NCBI GenBank assembly: GCA_964354135.1
Contig: CAYGZA010000040.1
Span: 1-29,577, forward strand
Origin: CAYGZA01 sp964354135
GTDB lineage: Bacteria; Planctomycetota; Planctomycetia; Pirellulales; Thermoguttaceae
Reading direction: 5' to 3'
Length of the DNA stretch: 29,577 nt
Positions 8,458 to 17,239 of the stretch are shown piece by piece (position 1 is the stretch's first letter; each line of letters begins with the position of its first letter). The notes under the pieces were generated by a model. That model was given only the letters and a program-made list of their open reading frames with translations. It was not told the origin of the DNA and did not search any database. The position numbers were made by a program, and so were the translations under genes.

Positions 8458-8886
8458 CTATTCCTTCGGTTTGGGTTGTTCGACCGCCATTTCCTTGGCC
8501 ACCAGCTCCATCGCGCGTTCGATGGGAATCGCCAGCACTTTGGCCTCCCGATTGACCCAGCGATAGCCGTGGATCTGTTCCTGCTGCTCGACCAGGGCGC
8601 GGCCCAACGGCGTGCTCGGATCGGTTGCCGGAAGGCTCCTGGCCGTGGCAAACGCCTCCCGCCAATTATAGAACCATGCCTGGAGCAGGACCACGATCAA
8701 GACGAGCACCACGGCGATGAACGTGCCCACGACGCCCAAAAGCCCGGCGTCGATCTCGTCCCGCTCGACCTGGGACCCGGCCTGGGACGGCAACGGGTGT
8801 TGGGATCCCGCCGTGTCACCCCCGGGAGCCGGCTGCTGGGAGGGGTCGGGCGTTTGGGCGCTTTCCGGCTGCGGCTTGTGACTCAT
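8458..8886 (-). CDS. Small single-helix membrane protein of the ACIII-oxidase operon
   Basis: I do not recognise a named family. The 142-residue protein has a Pro/Gln-rich cytoplasmic N-terminus (about 1-45), one hydrophobic helix (LLGVVGTFIAVVLVLIVVLL, about 49-68) and a soluble C-terminal part that includes NWREAF, a run resembling LGRALVEQQEQIHGYRWVNR, and IPIERAMELVAKE. The last two are conserved-looking and suggest a protein that wraps on the complex. A GTG at 8898 overlaps the actF stop (GTGA), so the start could be four residues earlier. Its place between actF and sco, with no gaps on either side, suggests an accessory subunit or assembly factor of the ACIII-caa3 supercomplex; this is inference from position only. 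Confidence 0.75.
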   Translation of the reverse strand: MSHKPQPESAQTPDPSQQPAPGGDTAGSQHPLPSQAGSQVERDEIDAGLLGVVGTFIAVVLVLIVVLLQAWFYNWREAFATARSLPATDPSTPLGRALVEQQEQIHGYRWVNREAKVLAIPIERAMELVAKEMAVEQPKPKE

Positions 8887-8894
8887 AGCGGTGC

Positions 8895-10259
8895 TCACGT
8901 ATTCTCAAAGGCCAAGGCTTCGGCCAGGCGGGGGTCCCGCAACGGCACCAGCGACGCACTCCGCAAGAGCCGTGCAGTGCTCGCCAGATACAGCCCGCCC
9001 ATTCCCAGCACCAATCCGATCACGATTGTCACCGACGCCGGCTCCAACGGCATCTCGACGGTGCGCATGAACGCCAGGTGCTCTTCCGCCACCTGATAGA
9101 CCGCATGGTTCGAGGCGACGAGCTCGCGGAGCGCCTCGGGCAACGGGGTCCCCGGGGCGGCCCCAACGGCCGCGGGAATCTCCCGGATAAACACGTTCGG
9201 CATGACCAACCAGAACAGGTCCAGCAGGTGGGCCGCCAGCAGCCATATCGCCCAGAATGCCAAGACCGTCACTCGCCGCTTGGCGTGCCGCGAGAGGAGG
9301 CCGACAAAGGGGAGCACCAGGTGGCAGAACACCAGGACGATCGAGACCGCCGCCCAAGGGCCGATCTGGCGGGGCAGGTAGAACTGCGTCTCTTCCGGCA
9401 GGTTGGCATACCAGATCAACATGTACTGGCTGAAGGCGACGTAGCCCCAAAAGAAGACGGCCGCGAAGGTGAGTTTGCCCAGGTCGTGATAGTGCTCCGC
9501 GGTGACGGCACAACGGATCCGCCCATTGGCCTGGAGCCACACGGCCAGAAGCACCAGCGCGACCAGGCCGCCGAGCACGCAGCCGGTGAGGAAGTAGAGG
9601 CCGAAGATCGTCGAGGACCAGCCCGGGTGCAGGCTCATCACGAGATCGAAGGCGGCGAACGTGACCGTGAGGCCCAGCGCGATCATGCCCGGCGCGGAGA
9701 CCCGCTCCAGGGCCAGGCTGAGGCGCACGTCCCCGGTGGCGTCCTGGCGAATCGACCGGCTGCGGAGATACCACGCCAAACCGCCCCACACGGTGAAGTA
9801 GATCGCGAACCGCAGGAGGAAAGCCGTAGGGGTGAGGTAAGCCGCTTTGCCTGCCAGGGGCTCGCTGTGTGCGGCGGCGTCCGGGTGCGACCATTGGTAC
9901 AGGTCCCCCATTCCCACGAGCACCGGGAGAAACAGGAGTCCCATCAGTGCAACGTTGCCGCCAAGCCCCTCCGCCAGCCGGCGCAGCGAGACGCTCCAGC
10001 CGGCGCGGCAGAGGTGGTGCAGCATCACGAAGAACAGTGCCCCCAGCGTGATGGAAAGGAAGAAGGCGAAGGCCACAAGGTAGGCGTGGGAAAACAGCCT
10101 CCGCGATTCCGGGGTCCCCAATCCCAGCGCGCACGCCGTCCCGAAGCCCGCCACGGCCAGCACCGCCCCCGCCACGGTCATCCGCGCGGCCGCCGGTCCC
10201 AGGCGGATTTCTTCGCCTTGAAGGCTGATTGCGATTTCTGCGGGCGTCGAGGTTTGCAT
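8895..10259 (-). CDS. actF: Alternative complex III subunit ActF (NrfD/PsrC-like membrane subunit)
   Basis: A 454-residue integral membrane protein with about ten helices, second of the two NrfD/PsrC-related subunits of ACIII. It resembles ActC in overall design, with YLVAFAFFLSITLGALFFVM near residues 75-95 and AVFFWGYVAFSQYMLIWYAN near 270-290, which are typical of quinol:cytochrome c oxidoreductase ActF. The role is structural and possibly in proton translocation. The start at 10259 (MQTSTPAEI) is preferred over the longer open frame to 10385, which would run into actE. It begins 29 bp after actE ends and overlaps the start of the next gene if that gene uses its GTG. Confidence 0.9.
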   Translation of the reverse strand: MQTSTPAEIAISLQGEEIRLGPAAARMTVAGAVLAVAGFGTACALGLGTPESRRLFSHAYLVAFAFFLSITLGALFFVMLHHLCRAGWSVSLRRLAEGLGGNVALMGLLFLPVLVGMGDLYQWSHPDAAAHSEPLAGKAAYLTPTAFLLRFAIYFTVWGGLAWYLRSRSIRQDATGDVRLSLALERVSAPGMIALGLTVTFAAFDLVMSLHPGWSSTIFGLYFLTGCVLGGLVALVLLAVWLQANGRIRCAVTAEHYHDLGKLTFAAVFFWGYVAFSQYMLIWYANLPEETQFYLPRQIGPWAAVSIVLVFCHLVLPFVGLLSRHAKRRVTVLAFWAIWLLAAHLLDLFWLVMPNVFIREIPAAVGAAPGTPLPEALRELVASNHAVYQVAEEHLAFMRTVEMPLEPASVTIVIGLVLGMGGLYLASTARLLRSASLVPLRDPRLAEALAFENT

Positions 10260-10288
10260 GGGCGTCGATCGCGAGGTTGGTTTGGGGC

Positions 10289-11050
10289 CTATTTCGAGAA
10301 CTCCCCCCGTTTTGTCTCCGGCACGTCCTCGAGCCCGGCGTGCTGGCTCCGCTGGAGGGCCTTCAGGTAGGCCACGACGGCCCAACGGTCGAGCACGGAG
10401 ACTTGTCGTCCGTGGGCAGGCATGGTGCGGATGCCGTTGGCGATCGTATTGTAGAGATGCCCGGCCGGCCGGCTCCGCAACTCGTCGCTGTGGTAGTTCG
10501 CGGGGGCGATCCAGCCCGAGGCCGTGTCGGCGCCCGCGGCCTGCATTTCCGCCGCCCGGCGGGCCACCATCCCGTCGCCGTAACCGCCGGCGCCGTGGCA
10601 GGCGGCGCAGTACACGTTGAATCGCTCCCGGCCGCGCCGCAAGAGGTCCAGGGTGACGGGCACGGGGATCCGGGCCACAAACCCCGTCCGGCCGTCGGCC
10701 TGCGGCTCGATGCCCAGCATGAGACGGTCGTACGCGGCGGAGTCCCGGGGCACGATCGGCCCCGCGCGGCCGTCGATCGGCCGGGGAAACGCCGGATCGT
10801 TAAGGACCTCGTTGGGCACCTCCATGTCCTCGCGGGCCTGAACCCCCGGCGCCAGCGGGCGCATGGCACGGCCGTCGGCAAACATGGGGTTAATCCGCTG
10901 GGCCCTGAACTTGGGCTGTTTGACCATATCCAGGATCGGGTGTACCGGAAGCGCGGGCGACGGCCGCGACCGGCCGAGCGCAATCAGCCCGAACGGCACC
11001 AGCGCCGCGATCACGAGGACCAGCAAGATACCCATCACCGTCTTGGACAT
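10289..11050 (-). CDS. actE: Alternative complex III subunit ActE (monoheme cytochrome c)
   Basis: A 253-residue c-type cytochrome of the ACIII complex. An N-terminal helix (about 5-26) anchors it; no lipobox cysteine is present. The heme motif is CAACH (C148, C151, H152) and the likely axial ligand is M210 in RTMPAHGRQV. The stretch NPMFADGRAMRPLAPGV at about 54-70 is a family hallmark of ActE (a conserved Pro-rich turn before the heme domain). It should carry electrons from the ActA/ActB centres to the cytochrome c domain of CtaC. It lies 42 bp after actD and 29 bp before actF. Confidence 0.93.
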   Translation of the reverse strand: MSKTVMGILLVLVIAALVPFGLIALGRSRPSPALPVHPILDMVKQPKFRAQRINPMFADGRAMRPLAPGVQAREDMEVPNEVLNDPAFPRPIDGRAGPIVPRDSAAYDRLMLGIEPQADGRTGFVARIPVPVTLDLLRRGRERFNVYCAACHGAGGYGDGMVARRAAEMQAAGADTASGWIAPANYHSDELRSRPAGHLYNTIANGIRTMPAHGRQVSVLDRWAVVAYLKALQRSQHAGLEDVPETKRGEFSK

Positions 11051-11092
11051 TGCGATTCTGCCCGGCGCGATGCGACCGGCCCACCCTCTAGC

Positions 11093-11686
11093 CTACTCCT
11101 TGACCTCCTCCACGGCGACGCAGCCCGTCGAGAGGATCAGCTCCCTGGTCTGCGCCGCGTCGAACTTCTCATCCGCGGCCTCGATAATAATGAAGAAACC
11201 GTCGTCGGTGACCTTGCGAAACCGCCGGCTGGTAAACGCCGGGTGGTAAAGCCGCGGCAGCCGGACGAGCGACCAGAGACCGAAAAAGGCCGCGAGCGCC
11301 GCGAACAACACCGTGAGCTCGAAGGCCACCGGAATATGCCCGGGCAGGCTCCAATACGGCTTGCCGCTGAAGACCAGCGGATAGCCGCTGAGGGCTACGG
11401 CGGGGATGGAGGCCGTGTGAGGCGAGTTGACGTGCCACTGCATCCCGAGCGCAAGCAGGCAGCCGGCCAGTCCAGCGCCCAGCACCAGCCACGGCAGGAT
11501 CGTCGGCCGGATTCCCATCGCCCGATCCAGGCCATGGACGGGAAACGGGCTGTAGCAGTCCCACTTCCGGTAACCCGCGTCGCGGACCGTCTCGGCCGCC
11601 GCCCGCAGCGCGGAAGTATCCCGGTATTCGGCCAACAGGCCCCACACCGTCGCGTTTTCCGGCGTCGCTTTGGCTATTGTTTCCAT
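11093..11686 (-). CDS. actD: Alternative complex III subunit ActD (DUF3341)
   Basis: A 197-residue protein with the DUF3341 pattern of ActD: a soluble start containing VWGLLAEYRDTSAL, then the sequence KWDCYSPFPVHGLDRAMG that typifies the family, two helices (about 63-82 and 118-140) and a C-terminal soluble part ending FIIIEAADEKFD and a cysteine-containing tail. It contacts the membrane subunits ActC and ActF in known complexes; no redox motif is present. It lies 25 bp after actC and 42 bp before actE. Confidence 0.93.
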   Translation of the reverse strand: METIAKATPENATVWGLLAEYRDTSALRAAAETVRDAGYRKWDCYSPFPVHGLDRAMGIRPTILPWLVLGAGLAGCLLALGMQWHVNSPHTASIPAVALSGYPLVFSGKPYWSLPGHIPVAFELTVLFAALAAFFGLWSLVRLPRLYHPAFTSRRFRKVTDDGFFIIIEAADEKFDAAQTRELILSTGCVAVEEVKE

Positions 11687-11711
11687 CGTTCTCTCCCGTT
11701 CCCGCCGTCCT

Positions 11712-13148
11712 CTAGGTGCCGCGCGGCGCAGGCGCTGCGGGACGTTCTCCCGAGTGCCCGTGCGCCGCCGGCAAAATGCTCTTGACCTCCGCCATCGCCA
11801 CCATCGGCAGGTAGCGGCAGAAGAGCAGGAACAACGTCATGAACAAGCCGAAGCTGCCCACCAGGGTCAGCACCTCGACATAGCTCGGGTAGTAGGAACC
11901 CCAGCTCGACGGCAGGAAGTCGCGCTGCAAGCCCGACACGATGATCACGAACCGCTCGAACCACATGCCGACGTTAATCAGGATACCGATCGCAAACATG
12001 ATCCAGACGTTCCTGCGGGCGAACTTGAGCCAGAAGAGCTGCGGGACCAGCGCATTGCAGACCAGCACGATCCAACCGCACCACCAAAGCGGACCAGCCT
12101 GGCGATTGAGGAGCTGGAACCGCTCCCAGGGGTTGCCGCTGTACCACGCGGTGAAGAATTCCATCAAGTAGGAGTAAGCGACCATGCAGCCGGTCGCGAG
12201 GATGATCTTCGCCATGTTGTCGAGATGGCGCTTCGTGATGAAGTCCTTCAGGCCGAACATCTCGCGGGCGGGGACCGCCAGGGTGACGACCATGGCGAAT
12301 CCGCTGAAGATGGCCCCGGCCACAAAGTACGGCGGGAAAATGGTGGCGTGCCAGCCCGGCAACTGGGCGACGGCAAAGTCGGCGCTTACGACGCTGTGTA
12401 CGGAGACCACCAGCGGCGTGGCCAGGGCGGCCAGGAGCAGATACGCTTTCTCGTAGACGTGCCAGTGCCGTTGGCTGCCTCGCCACCCCAGGCTCAGAAT
12501 GCCGTAGATGTAGTAGCGCCACTTGCCCGTGGCCCGATCGCGGAACGTGGCCAGGTCGGGCACCATGCCCAGGTACCAGAAGAGCACCGACACGGTCGCG
12601 TACGTGCTCACGGCGAAGACGTCCCAAAGCAGGGGGCTTAGAAAGTTCGGCCAGAGCCCCATCTGGTTGGGATACGGCGCGAGCCAGTAGACGACCCAGA
12701 CGCGGCCGACGTGAATGGCCGGAAAGATCCCGGCGCACACGACCGCGAAGATCGTCATCGCCTCCGCGAAGCGGTTGATGCCGGTCCGCCACTTCTGCCG
12801 GAAGAGGAAGAGGATCGCCGAGATCAAGGTGCCGGCATGACCGATGCCTATCCAGAACACGAAGTTGGTGATGTCGAAGGCCCAGCACACCGGCCGGTTG
12901 AGATTCCACACGCCCACCCCGGTGAAAACGAGGTAGAGGACCATCAAGCCCAGGATGCCCGCGCAGAGGAAGGAGATGCCGAATGCCACGTACCAGGCCC
13001 GCGGCGGCCGGCGGGCCTCGGCCACCCCCGCGACCAGGTCGCTGACCCGGCGCATGCTCCGTCCCGCCTCCCCGAGAATCAGGGCGGGCCGCCGGCGCGG
13101 GTCTTCGGCCGTGTTGTCGAGCTGGTCAGGCGCCGGCTCGCCGGTCAT
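11712..13148 (-). CDS. actC: Alternative complex III subunit ActC (NrfD/PsrC-like, quinol-binding)
   Basis: A 478-residue polytopic protein with about ten helices. The motif WAFDITNFVFWIGIGHAGT near residues 88-106 and HSVVSADFAVAQLPGWH followed by IFPPYFVAGAIFSG near 255-290 are the conserved ActC/NrfD blocks close to the quinol site. A basic N-terminal stretch of 50 residues precedes the first helix. The ATG at 13148 lies inside the end of actB (23-bp overlap) and has AAGG upstream, which points to coupled translation. The C-terminal tail is Ala/Pro-rich. Confidence 0.94.
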   Translation of the reverse strand: MTGEPAPDQLDNTAEDPRRRPALILGEAGRSMRRVSDLVAGVAEARRPPRAWYVAFGISFLCAGILGLMVLYLVFTGVGVWNLNRPVCWAFDITNFVFWIGIGHAGTLISAILFLFRQKWRTGINRFAEAMTIFAVVCAGIFPAIHVGRVWVVYWLAPYPNQMGLWPNFLSPLLWDVFAVSTYATVSVLFWYLGMVPDLATFRDRATGKWRYYIYGILSLGWRGSQRHWHVYEKAYLLLAALATPLVVSVHSVVSADFAVAQLPGWHATIFPPYFVAGAIFSGFAMVVTLAVPAREMFGLKDFITKRHLDNMAKIILATGCMVAYSYLMEFFTAWYSGNPWERFQLLNRQAGPLWWCGWIVLVCNALVPQLFWLKFARRNVWIMFAIGILINVGMWFERFVIIVSGLQRDFLPSSWGSYYPSYVEVLTLVGSFGLFMTLFLLFCRYLPMVAMAEVKSILPAAHGHSGERPAAPAPRGT

Positions 13149-16100
13149 CGTCTACGCCTTCATAAAGCGCCGCGTCCAACCCCGGCGACGGGTTTCGCAC
13201 CTTGGCCACGTATTGCGTCCGCGGCTTGGTGTTCAATTCCGGATCGAGCATGCCATAACTCCGCGCCAGTCCTTGCAGCTTGGATACGCGGCTGTTCGGA
13301 TCGTTCAGGTCGCCGAACGCGATGGCCCCGCTCGGGCAGCTCTGCTGGCAGGCGGTGAGGATCTCGCCGTCCTTCAGGGCGCGATCCCCCTCGCGCTTGG
13401 CCGCGATCCGCGCCCGCTCGATGCGCTGAATGCAATAGGTACACTTCTCCATGACGCCGCGCATCCGCACCGTGACCTCGGGGTTCTTCTGCATCCTGGA
13501 GAGCTCCGAGATCGGCTCGCGGATCGCGTTGGGCGCGTAGAGGTCCTTCAGGGTGCCCCGGTTGTAGTCGAAGAAATTGAACCGCCGCACTTTGTAAGGG
13601 CAGTTGTTCGAGCAGTAGCGGGTCCCGATGCAGCGGTTGTAGGTCATCATGTTGATGCCCTCCTGGCTGTGCGTCGTCGCCGAGACGGGGCAGACTGATT
13701 CGCAGGGCGCATTCTCGCAGTGCATGCACAACACCGGCTGGTGAGCCGTCACCGGCGCCTCCGGCGTCTCGCGGAAGTAACGGTCGATCCGGATCCAGTG
13801 CATCTCGCGGCCGTGCAGGACTTGCTCCTTGCCGACGATCGGAACGTTGTTCTCGGCCTGGCACGCCACGACGCACGCGCCGCAGCCCGTGCAGGCCGTG
13901 AGATCGATCGCCATCCCCCAGCGGTGGAAATCGTGGGCGGGCACGCTCCACTGGCCCGCAAGGCCTTCCTTGCGTCCGTCGAACCGGTGCTCGTCGAACA
14001 TCGACAGGGCGCCGGCCTTGCGGTTTCCCAGCGACCGATCGCGCCGGTAGCGGGCGAAGGTCCCCTCCTTGATCAACTCGGGGATCCGCTCCTGAACGGC
14101 CTTCCTGCCCAGCGGATCGACGATGTGATGATCCTGCACTGTGGCAAGCCGGTAGGTGCGTCCGGTGGGCCGCACCTTCACGCCGGCGCGCCATCCCATG
14201 CTCGCGCTGGTGCGTAGGGCGTAGGCGTTCTGACCTACGCCGTCCCCGACGCTGCCCGCAGCATTCCGCCCGTACCCCAGCGCCAGGCCGATCACGCCGT
14301 CCGGCATCCCCGGCAGGAAACAGGCCGGGGCTAGGACCTCAACTCCGGAGCCGATCTCCAGGGCGATCAGCTCATCCCGCTTCACCCCGAGTGTGGCGGC
14401 CGTTTGTGGACTCACCAGGGCGGCGTTGTCCCACGTCAGACGCGTCATGGGCTCCGGCAGCTCCTGGAGCCAGCCGTTGTTGGCAAAACGCCCGTCGTAC
14501 GCCTTTCCATCCGAAAAGAAGACGACCTCGTAGTCGTCGCCGGCCGGAGGGGGCGCAATCTCGGCCTTGCCGTTGGGCGCACCGGGCGCCGCTCCGCCTG
14601 CCGCCGCGGCCTTCCATGCCGTCCCGGCGACCACGCCGTCGGCCAGGGCTTGCTTCCATCTCCATTCGGTGAAGGACGCACCCAAGAGCGACCGGAGCGT
14701 CCGCCGCACGATGTGGTAGCCGCCGCCGTCGGTGCCCGCCTCGTCGCCCAGGATCAGGGCGAGGACCTCGATCGCGCTTCGGCCGTCGAACAGGGGCTCG
14801 ATCAGCGGCTGCACGATGCTGACCGTGCCGTCGTACGCCCGCACGTCGCCCCAGGCCTCTAGGTAGTGCGCCCGCGACAAATGCCACGCGCACCGCCGCG
14901 ACGTCTCGTCGTCGTGGAGCCCCAGGTGGATGCTGTTCCGCACCTTGGCGAGCGCCCCGCCGAACTCCAGGTCGGCCGGTGCGTCGTAGACCGGGTTTCC
15001 GCCCAGAATCAGGAGCGTTGTGACCTCGCCGCCGTGGATCTTCCGGACAAGCGCCCGCAGGGCGTCGACGTGCGCGGGACGCTCGGGCTCCGGGTCCGCG
15101 TAGTACACGATCGTCTTACCCACGTTGCCAAGCTTCAGGTTGATCGCGGCAACCAACGCATGGACCTCGGCCGGCTGGCGCGGACCGGCAACGACGACCG
15201 ACCGGCCGGGATGGGCCTCAAGGTCCGCCTTCAACGTGTCGAGAAAGGCACGGTCGACGCCGCTCTCGACGGTCGCGGGAGCGGCTATCCCGAGGGCGCC
15301 GGCCAGTTGCGCCGCCAGGGCCGGAACGGCGCTGGCCCGGACCGCGCGCCGGTGGTCGGCGCAGGCGCCCGTAATGCTGCACACCGATTCGACCACGAAG
15401 AGCCGGTTCATCTCGGCCGCCGCCGCGTCGTCTAGTCGCCTGCGGCCGGCGAAATCCCGCGCATACTTGATCGCCAGCGGATCGCCTCCGCCGAACAGAT
15501 CGGCATCCAAGCCCGCGATCACCTCGGCGTGCGAGAGTTCCAGCACCCCGCGGAGCGGCGCGCCCAGGGCCCGCCGGGTCCCTTCACGGACGTTGTCGTC
15601 CGAAAGGGGCTCATACTCGAACCACTGCACCTTGGGCATGGCCTTCATCAGGCGTGCCCGCGCGTCGGCGAGGCTCGGCGATCTCGACGCCTCGCTCAGG
15701 ACGCAAACGCCCTTTCCATCGCCGGCGAACTGCTGCTTGGCCCACCGGGCGAACTCGTCCCAACCGACCCTGAGCGGCGTGCCCGTCTCCCGCTTGATCA
15801 CGCCCCGGCTCCGATCCGGGTCGTAGACCTCCAGCACACTGGCCTGGGCGATCGCATCGGCGGCTCCCTGATTGAGCGGGTGGTTTGGGTTTCCCTCGAT
15901 CTTGATCGGCCGGCCGTCGTAGCTGGTGACCAGCAATCCCTGGGCGACCCCGCCGAGCTCGAAGGCGGTGGCGTAGCTCACCGGCACCCCGGGCATGCGG
16001 TTGTTCGGAGGGTGGGCGTAAGGGGCCAGCCTCTCTTCCGGCATGCGGATGCACCCGGCCAACCCCGCCAACCCGAGCGATGCCCCCATGATCTTCAAGA

Positions 16101-16275
16101 ATCGGCGTCGCGAGGCACGGGAAAGCGCCTTAGCGCCGGCCGGAAACCCCCGCTCCAGAAACTCGCGGGACTGCGGCGTGCCGGCCAGCTCTTCCAGACT
16201 GCGCCAGTATTGCCGGCCCTTCCGGCAGGCATCACCGGGCGCACTGGAGGCAGAGGGCGGAATCATCGATGACAT
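13126..16275 (-). CDS. actB: Alternative complex III subunit ActB (Fe-S and molybdopterin-like protein)
   Basis: A 1049-residue protein that joins a molybdopterin-oxidoreductase-like N-terminal part (no cofactor expected in ACIII) to a ferredoxin-like C-terminal part. A Tat signal is evident: SRRRFLK at 55-61, then GASLGLAGLAGC with a cysteine at 75 that resembles a lipobox. The Fe-S ligands start at 795: CTGCGACVVAC, CMHCENAPCESVCP, CIGTRYCSNNCP and CTYC with CQQSCP, enough for the four clusters known in the family. The start is taken at 16275; an ATG at 16266 that overlaps the actA stop (ATGA) is equally good. The longer frame to 16503 would run inside actA. It passes electrons between the quinol site and the cytochrome subunits. 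Confidence 0.95.
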   Translation of the reverse strand: MSSMIPPSASSAPGDACRKGRQYWRSLEELAGTPQSREFLERGFPAGAKALSRASRRRFLKIMGASLGLAGLAGCIRMPEERLAPYAHPPNNRMPGVPVSYATAFELGGVAQGLLVTSYDGRPIKIEGNPNHPLNQGAADAIAQASVLEVYDPDRSRGVIKRETGTPLRVGWDEFARWAKQQFAGDGKGVCVLSEASRSPSLADARARLMKAMPKVQWFEYEPLSDDNVREGTRRALGAPLRGVLELSHAEVIAGLDADLFGGGDPLAIKYARDFAGRRRLDDAAAAEMNRLFVVESVCSITGACADHRRAVRASAVPALAAQLAGALGIAAPATVESGVDRAFLDTLKADLEAHPGRSVVVAGPRQPAEVHALVAAINLKLGNVGKTIVYYADPEPERPAHVDALRALVRKIHGGEVTTLLILGGNPVYDAPADLEFGGALAKVRNSIHLGLHDDETSRRCAWHLSRAHYLEAWGDVRAYDGTVSIVQPLIEPLFDGRSAIEVLALILGDEAGTDGGGYHIVRRTLRSLLGASFTEWRWKQALADGVVAGTAWKAAAAGGAAPGAPNGKAEIAPPPAGDDYEVVFFSDGKAYDGRFANNGWLQELPEPMTRLTWDNAALVSPQTAATLGVKRDELIALEIGSGVEVLAPACFLPGMPDGVIGLALGYGRNAAGSVGDGVGQNAYALRTSASMGWRAGVKVRPTGRTYRLATVQDHHIVDPLGRKAVQERIPELIKEGTFARYRRDRSLGNRKAGALSMFDEHRFDGRKEGLAGQWSVPAHDFHRWGMAIDLTACTGCGACVVACQAENNVPIVGKEQVLHGREMHWIRIDRYFRETPEAPVTAHQPVLCMHCENAPCESVCPVSATTHSQEGINMMTYNRCIGTRYCSNNCPYKVRRFNFFDYNRGTLKDLYAPNAIREPISELSRMQKNPEVTVRMRGVMEKCTYCIQRIERARIAAKREGDRALKDGEILTACQQSCPSGAIAFGDLNDPNSRVSKLQGLARSYGMLDPELNTKPRTQYVAKVRNPSPGLDAALYEGVDDDRRAGA

Positions 16276-16937
16276 GTCACGCAGTCCGTGCTGGGGTTGA
16301 CGCGATAGTTCTCCTGGAGCTGCTTGCCTAGGGCCGCCCGTTCCTTCGGGCTGCCTCCTCCCGGGGGCATCCAATCCATGTTCGTCACTTGGTCCCTGGG
16401 CCGGAGGAAGGGCGCGGGATCGCGGTGGCACTCCAAGCACCATCCCATACTCAACGATCGGACGGTCCGAACGGTCTCCATCTGCTGGATCGGGCCGTGA
16501 CACTCGATGCAGCCTATGCCGGCGCTCACGTGGGCGCTGTGGTCGAAATAGACGTAGTCCGCCAGATCGTGTACCTTGACCCAGGGGACCGGCGTGCCTT
16601 CCACGTAACTCTTGCGAACCTCGGCGAGTTTCGGGGAATCGGGGAGAATCGCCTTGTGGCAGTTCATGCAGACTTCCACGGCCGGAACTGCGGCCATGCC
16701 GGCGTTCTCCACGGTCGTGTGACAGTATCGGCAGTCCAATCCCAGTTTTCCCACGTGTACGGCGTGGCTATAGGGCACCGGCTGCACCGGCGCGTAGCCG
16801 ACGTTCAGCGTGGTCGGATTGGCCCCATAGACCAGGAGCAGGCCGAGGTACAGAGGCAGAATCACCAGGCCCAGCAACGCGCCCACCGCCGCCTTGTTCG
16901 ACCACCTGGGAAACGTCAACAACGGCTCTGAGTCCAT
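16263..16937 (-). CDS. actA: Alternative complex III subunit ActA (pentaheme cytochrome c)
   Basis: First gene of the operon: a 224-residue c-type cytochrome with one N-terminal helix (about 15-38) and five CxxCH motifs: CRYCH (69-73), CMNCH (90-94), CIECH (143-147), CLECH (167-171) and CVTCH (219-223). Non-motif histidines such as those in YSHAVHVG and FDHSAHVSAG are likely distal ligands. This is the quinol:cytochrome c oxidoreductase pentaheme subunit. The ATG at 16937 has only a weak ribosome site. Its promoter should lie in the 395-bp region to csrA, but no convincing minus-strand -35/-10 pair was seen there. Confidence 0.95.
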   Translation of the reverse strand: MDSEPLLTFPRWSNKAAVGALLGLVILPLYLGLLLVYGANPTTLNVGYAPVQPVPYSHAVHVGKLGLDCRYCHTTVENAGMAAVPAVEVCMNCHKAILPDSPKLAEVRKSYVEGTPVPWVKVHDLADYVYFDHSAHVSAGIGCIECHGPIQQMETVRTVRSLSMGWCLECHRDPAPFLRPRDQVTNMDWMPPGGGSPKERAALGKQLQENYRVNPSTDCVTCHR

Positions 16938-17055
16938 GCTCGGACGGTTCCAGTTGCGACCCGATCCGTTCGACCGCGGCCTTCATGCCCCCTTCTGCAC
17001 GATGCCGGCGTCACCCGCCCAGCGTTGATCGAGACGGCCAGTCGCGCCGCGGTGA

Positions 17056-17093
17056 GTTGACGAATCGTAATCCTCGGATCGGGTTCCGTCAAC
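17056..17093. repeat. inverted repeat upstream of actA
   Basis: GTTGACG (17056-17062) and CGTCAAC (17087-17093) form a perfect 7-bp inverted repeat with 24 bp between the arms, about 120 bp upstream of actA. It could be a regulator site for the respiratory operon. The rest of 16938-17180 shows nothing else that I can interpret. Confidence 0.3.
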
Positions 17094-17198
17094 CCGCCCA
17101 CCATTCGTGACCCTGCCGGGGGCCCACAGAAGGGATTTGCAGGCCCAAGGGCACCCCCGCGGGACGGAATCGGTAGGAGAAACTGCTAGGGCGTCTCA

Positions 17199-17231
17199 GG
17201 GAAACTCCTCATCGCCAATCGGGAATCTCCT
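17199..17231 (+). repeat. direct repeat GGGAAWCTCCT with 22-bp period
   Basis: GGGAAACTCCT (17199-17209) and GGGAATCTCCT (17221-17231) match at 10 of 11 positions and start exactly 22 bp apart, that is two turns of B-DNA. Both lie just upstream of, and the second within, the csrA promoter palindrome. The arrangement suggests a paired protein-binding site. Confidence 0.4.
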
Positions 17232-17239
17232 GATTGGCG
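17213..17239. promoter_or_regulatory. palindromic operator candidate upstream of csrA
   Basis: CGCCAATC (17213-17220) and GATTGGCG (17232-17239) form a perfect 8-bp inverted repeat around an 11-bp centre. Its right arm contains the -35-like TTGGCG of the csrA promoter candidate, so a protein bound here would be expected to affect transcription of csrA. The repeat could also form an RNA hairpin if transcription starts further upstream. Confidence 0.4.

Noticed and set aside
9078..11785. Two long plus-strand open frames antisense to actF, actE and actD
   Set aside because: No domain, biased composition, and complete overlap with real genes.
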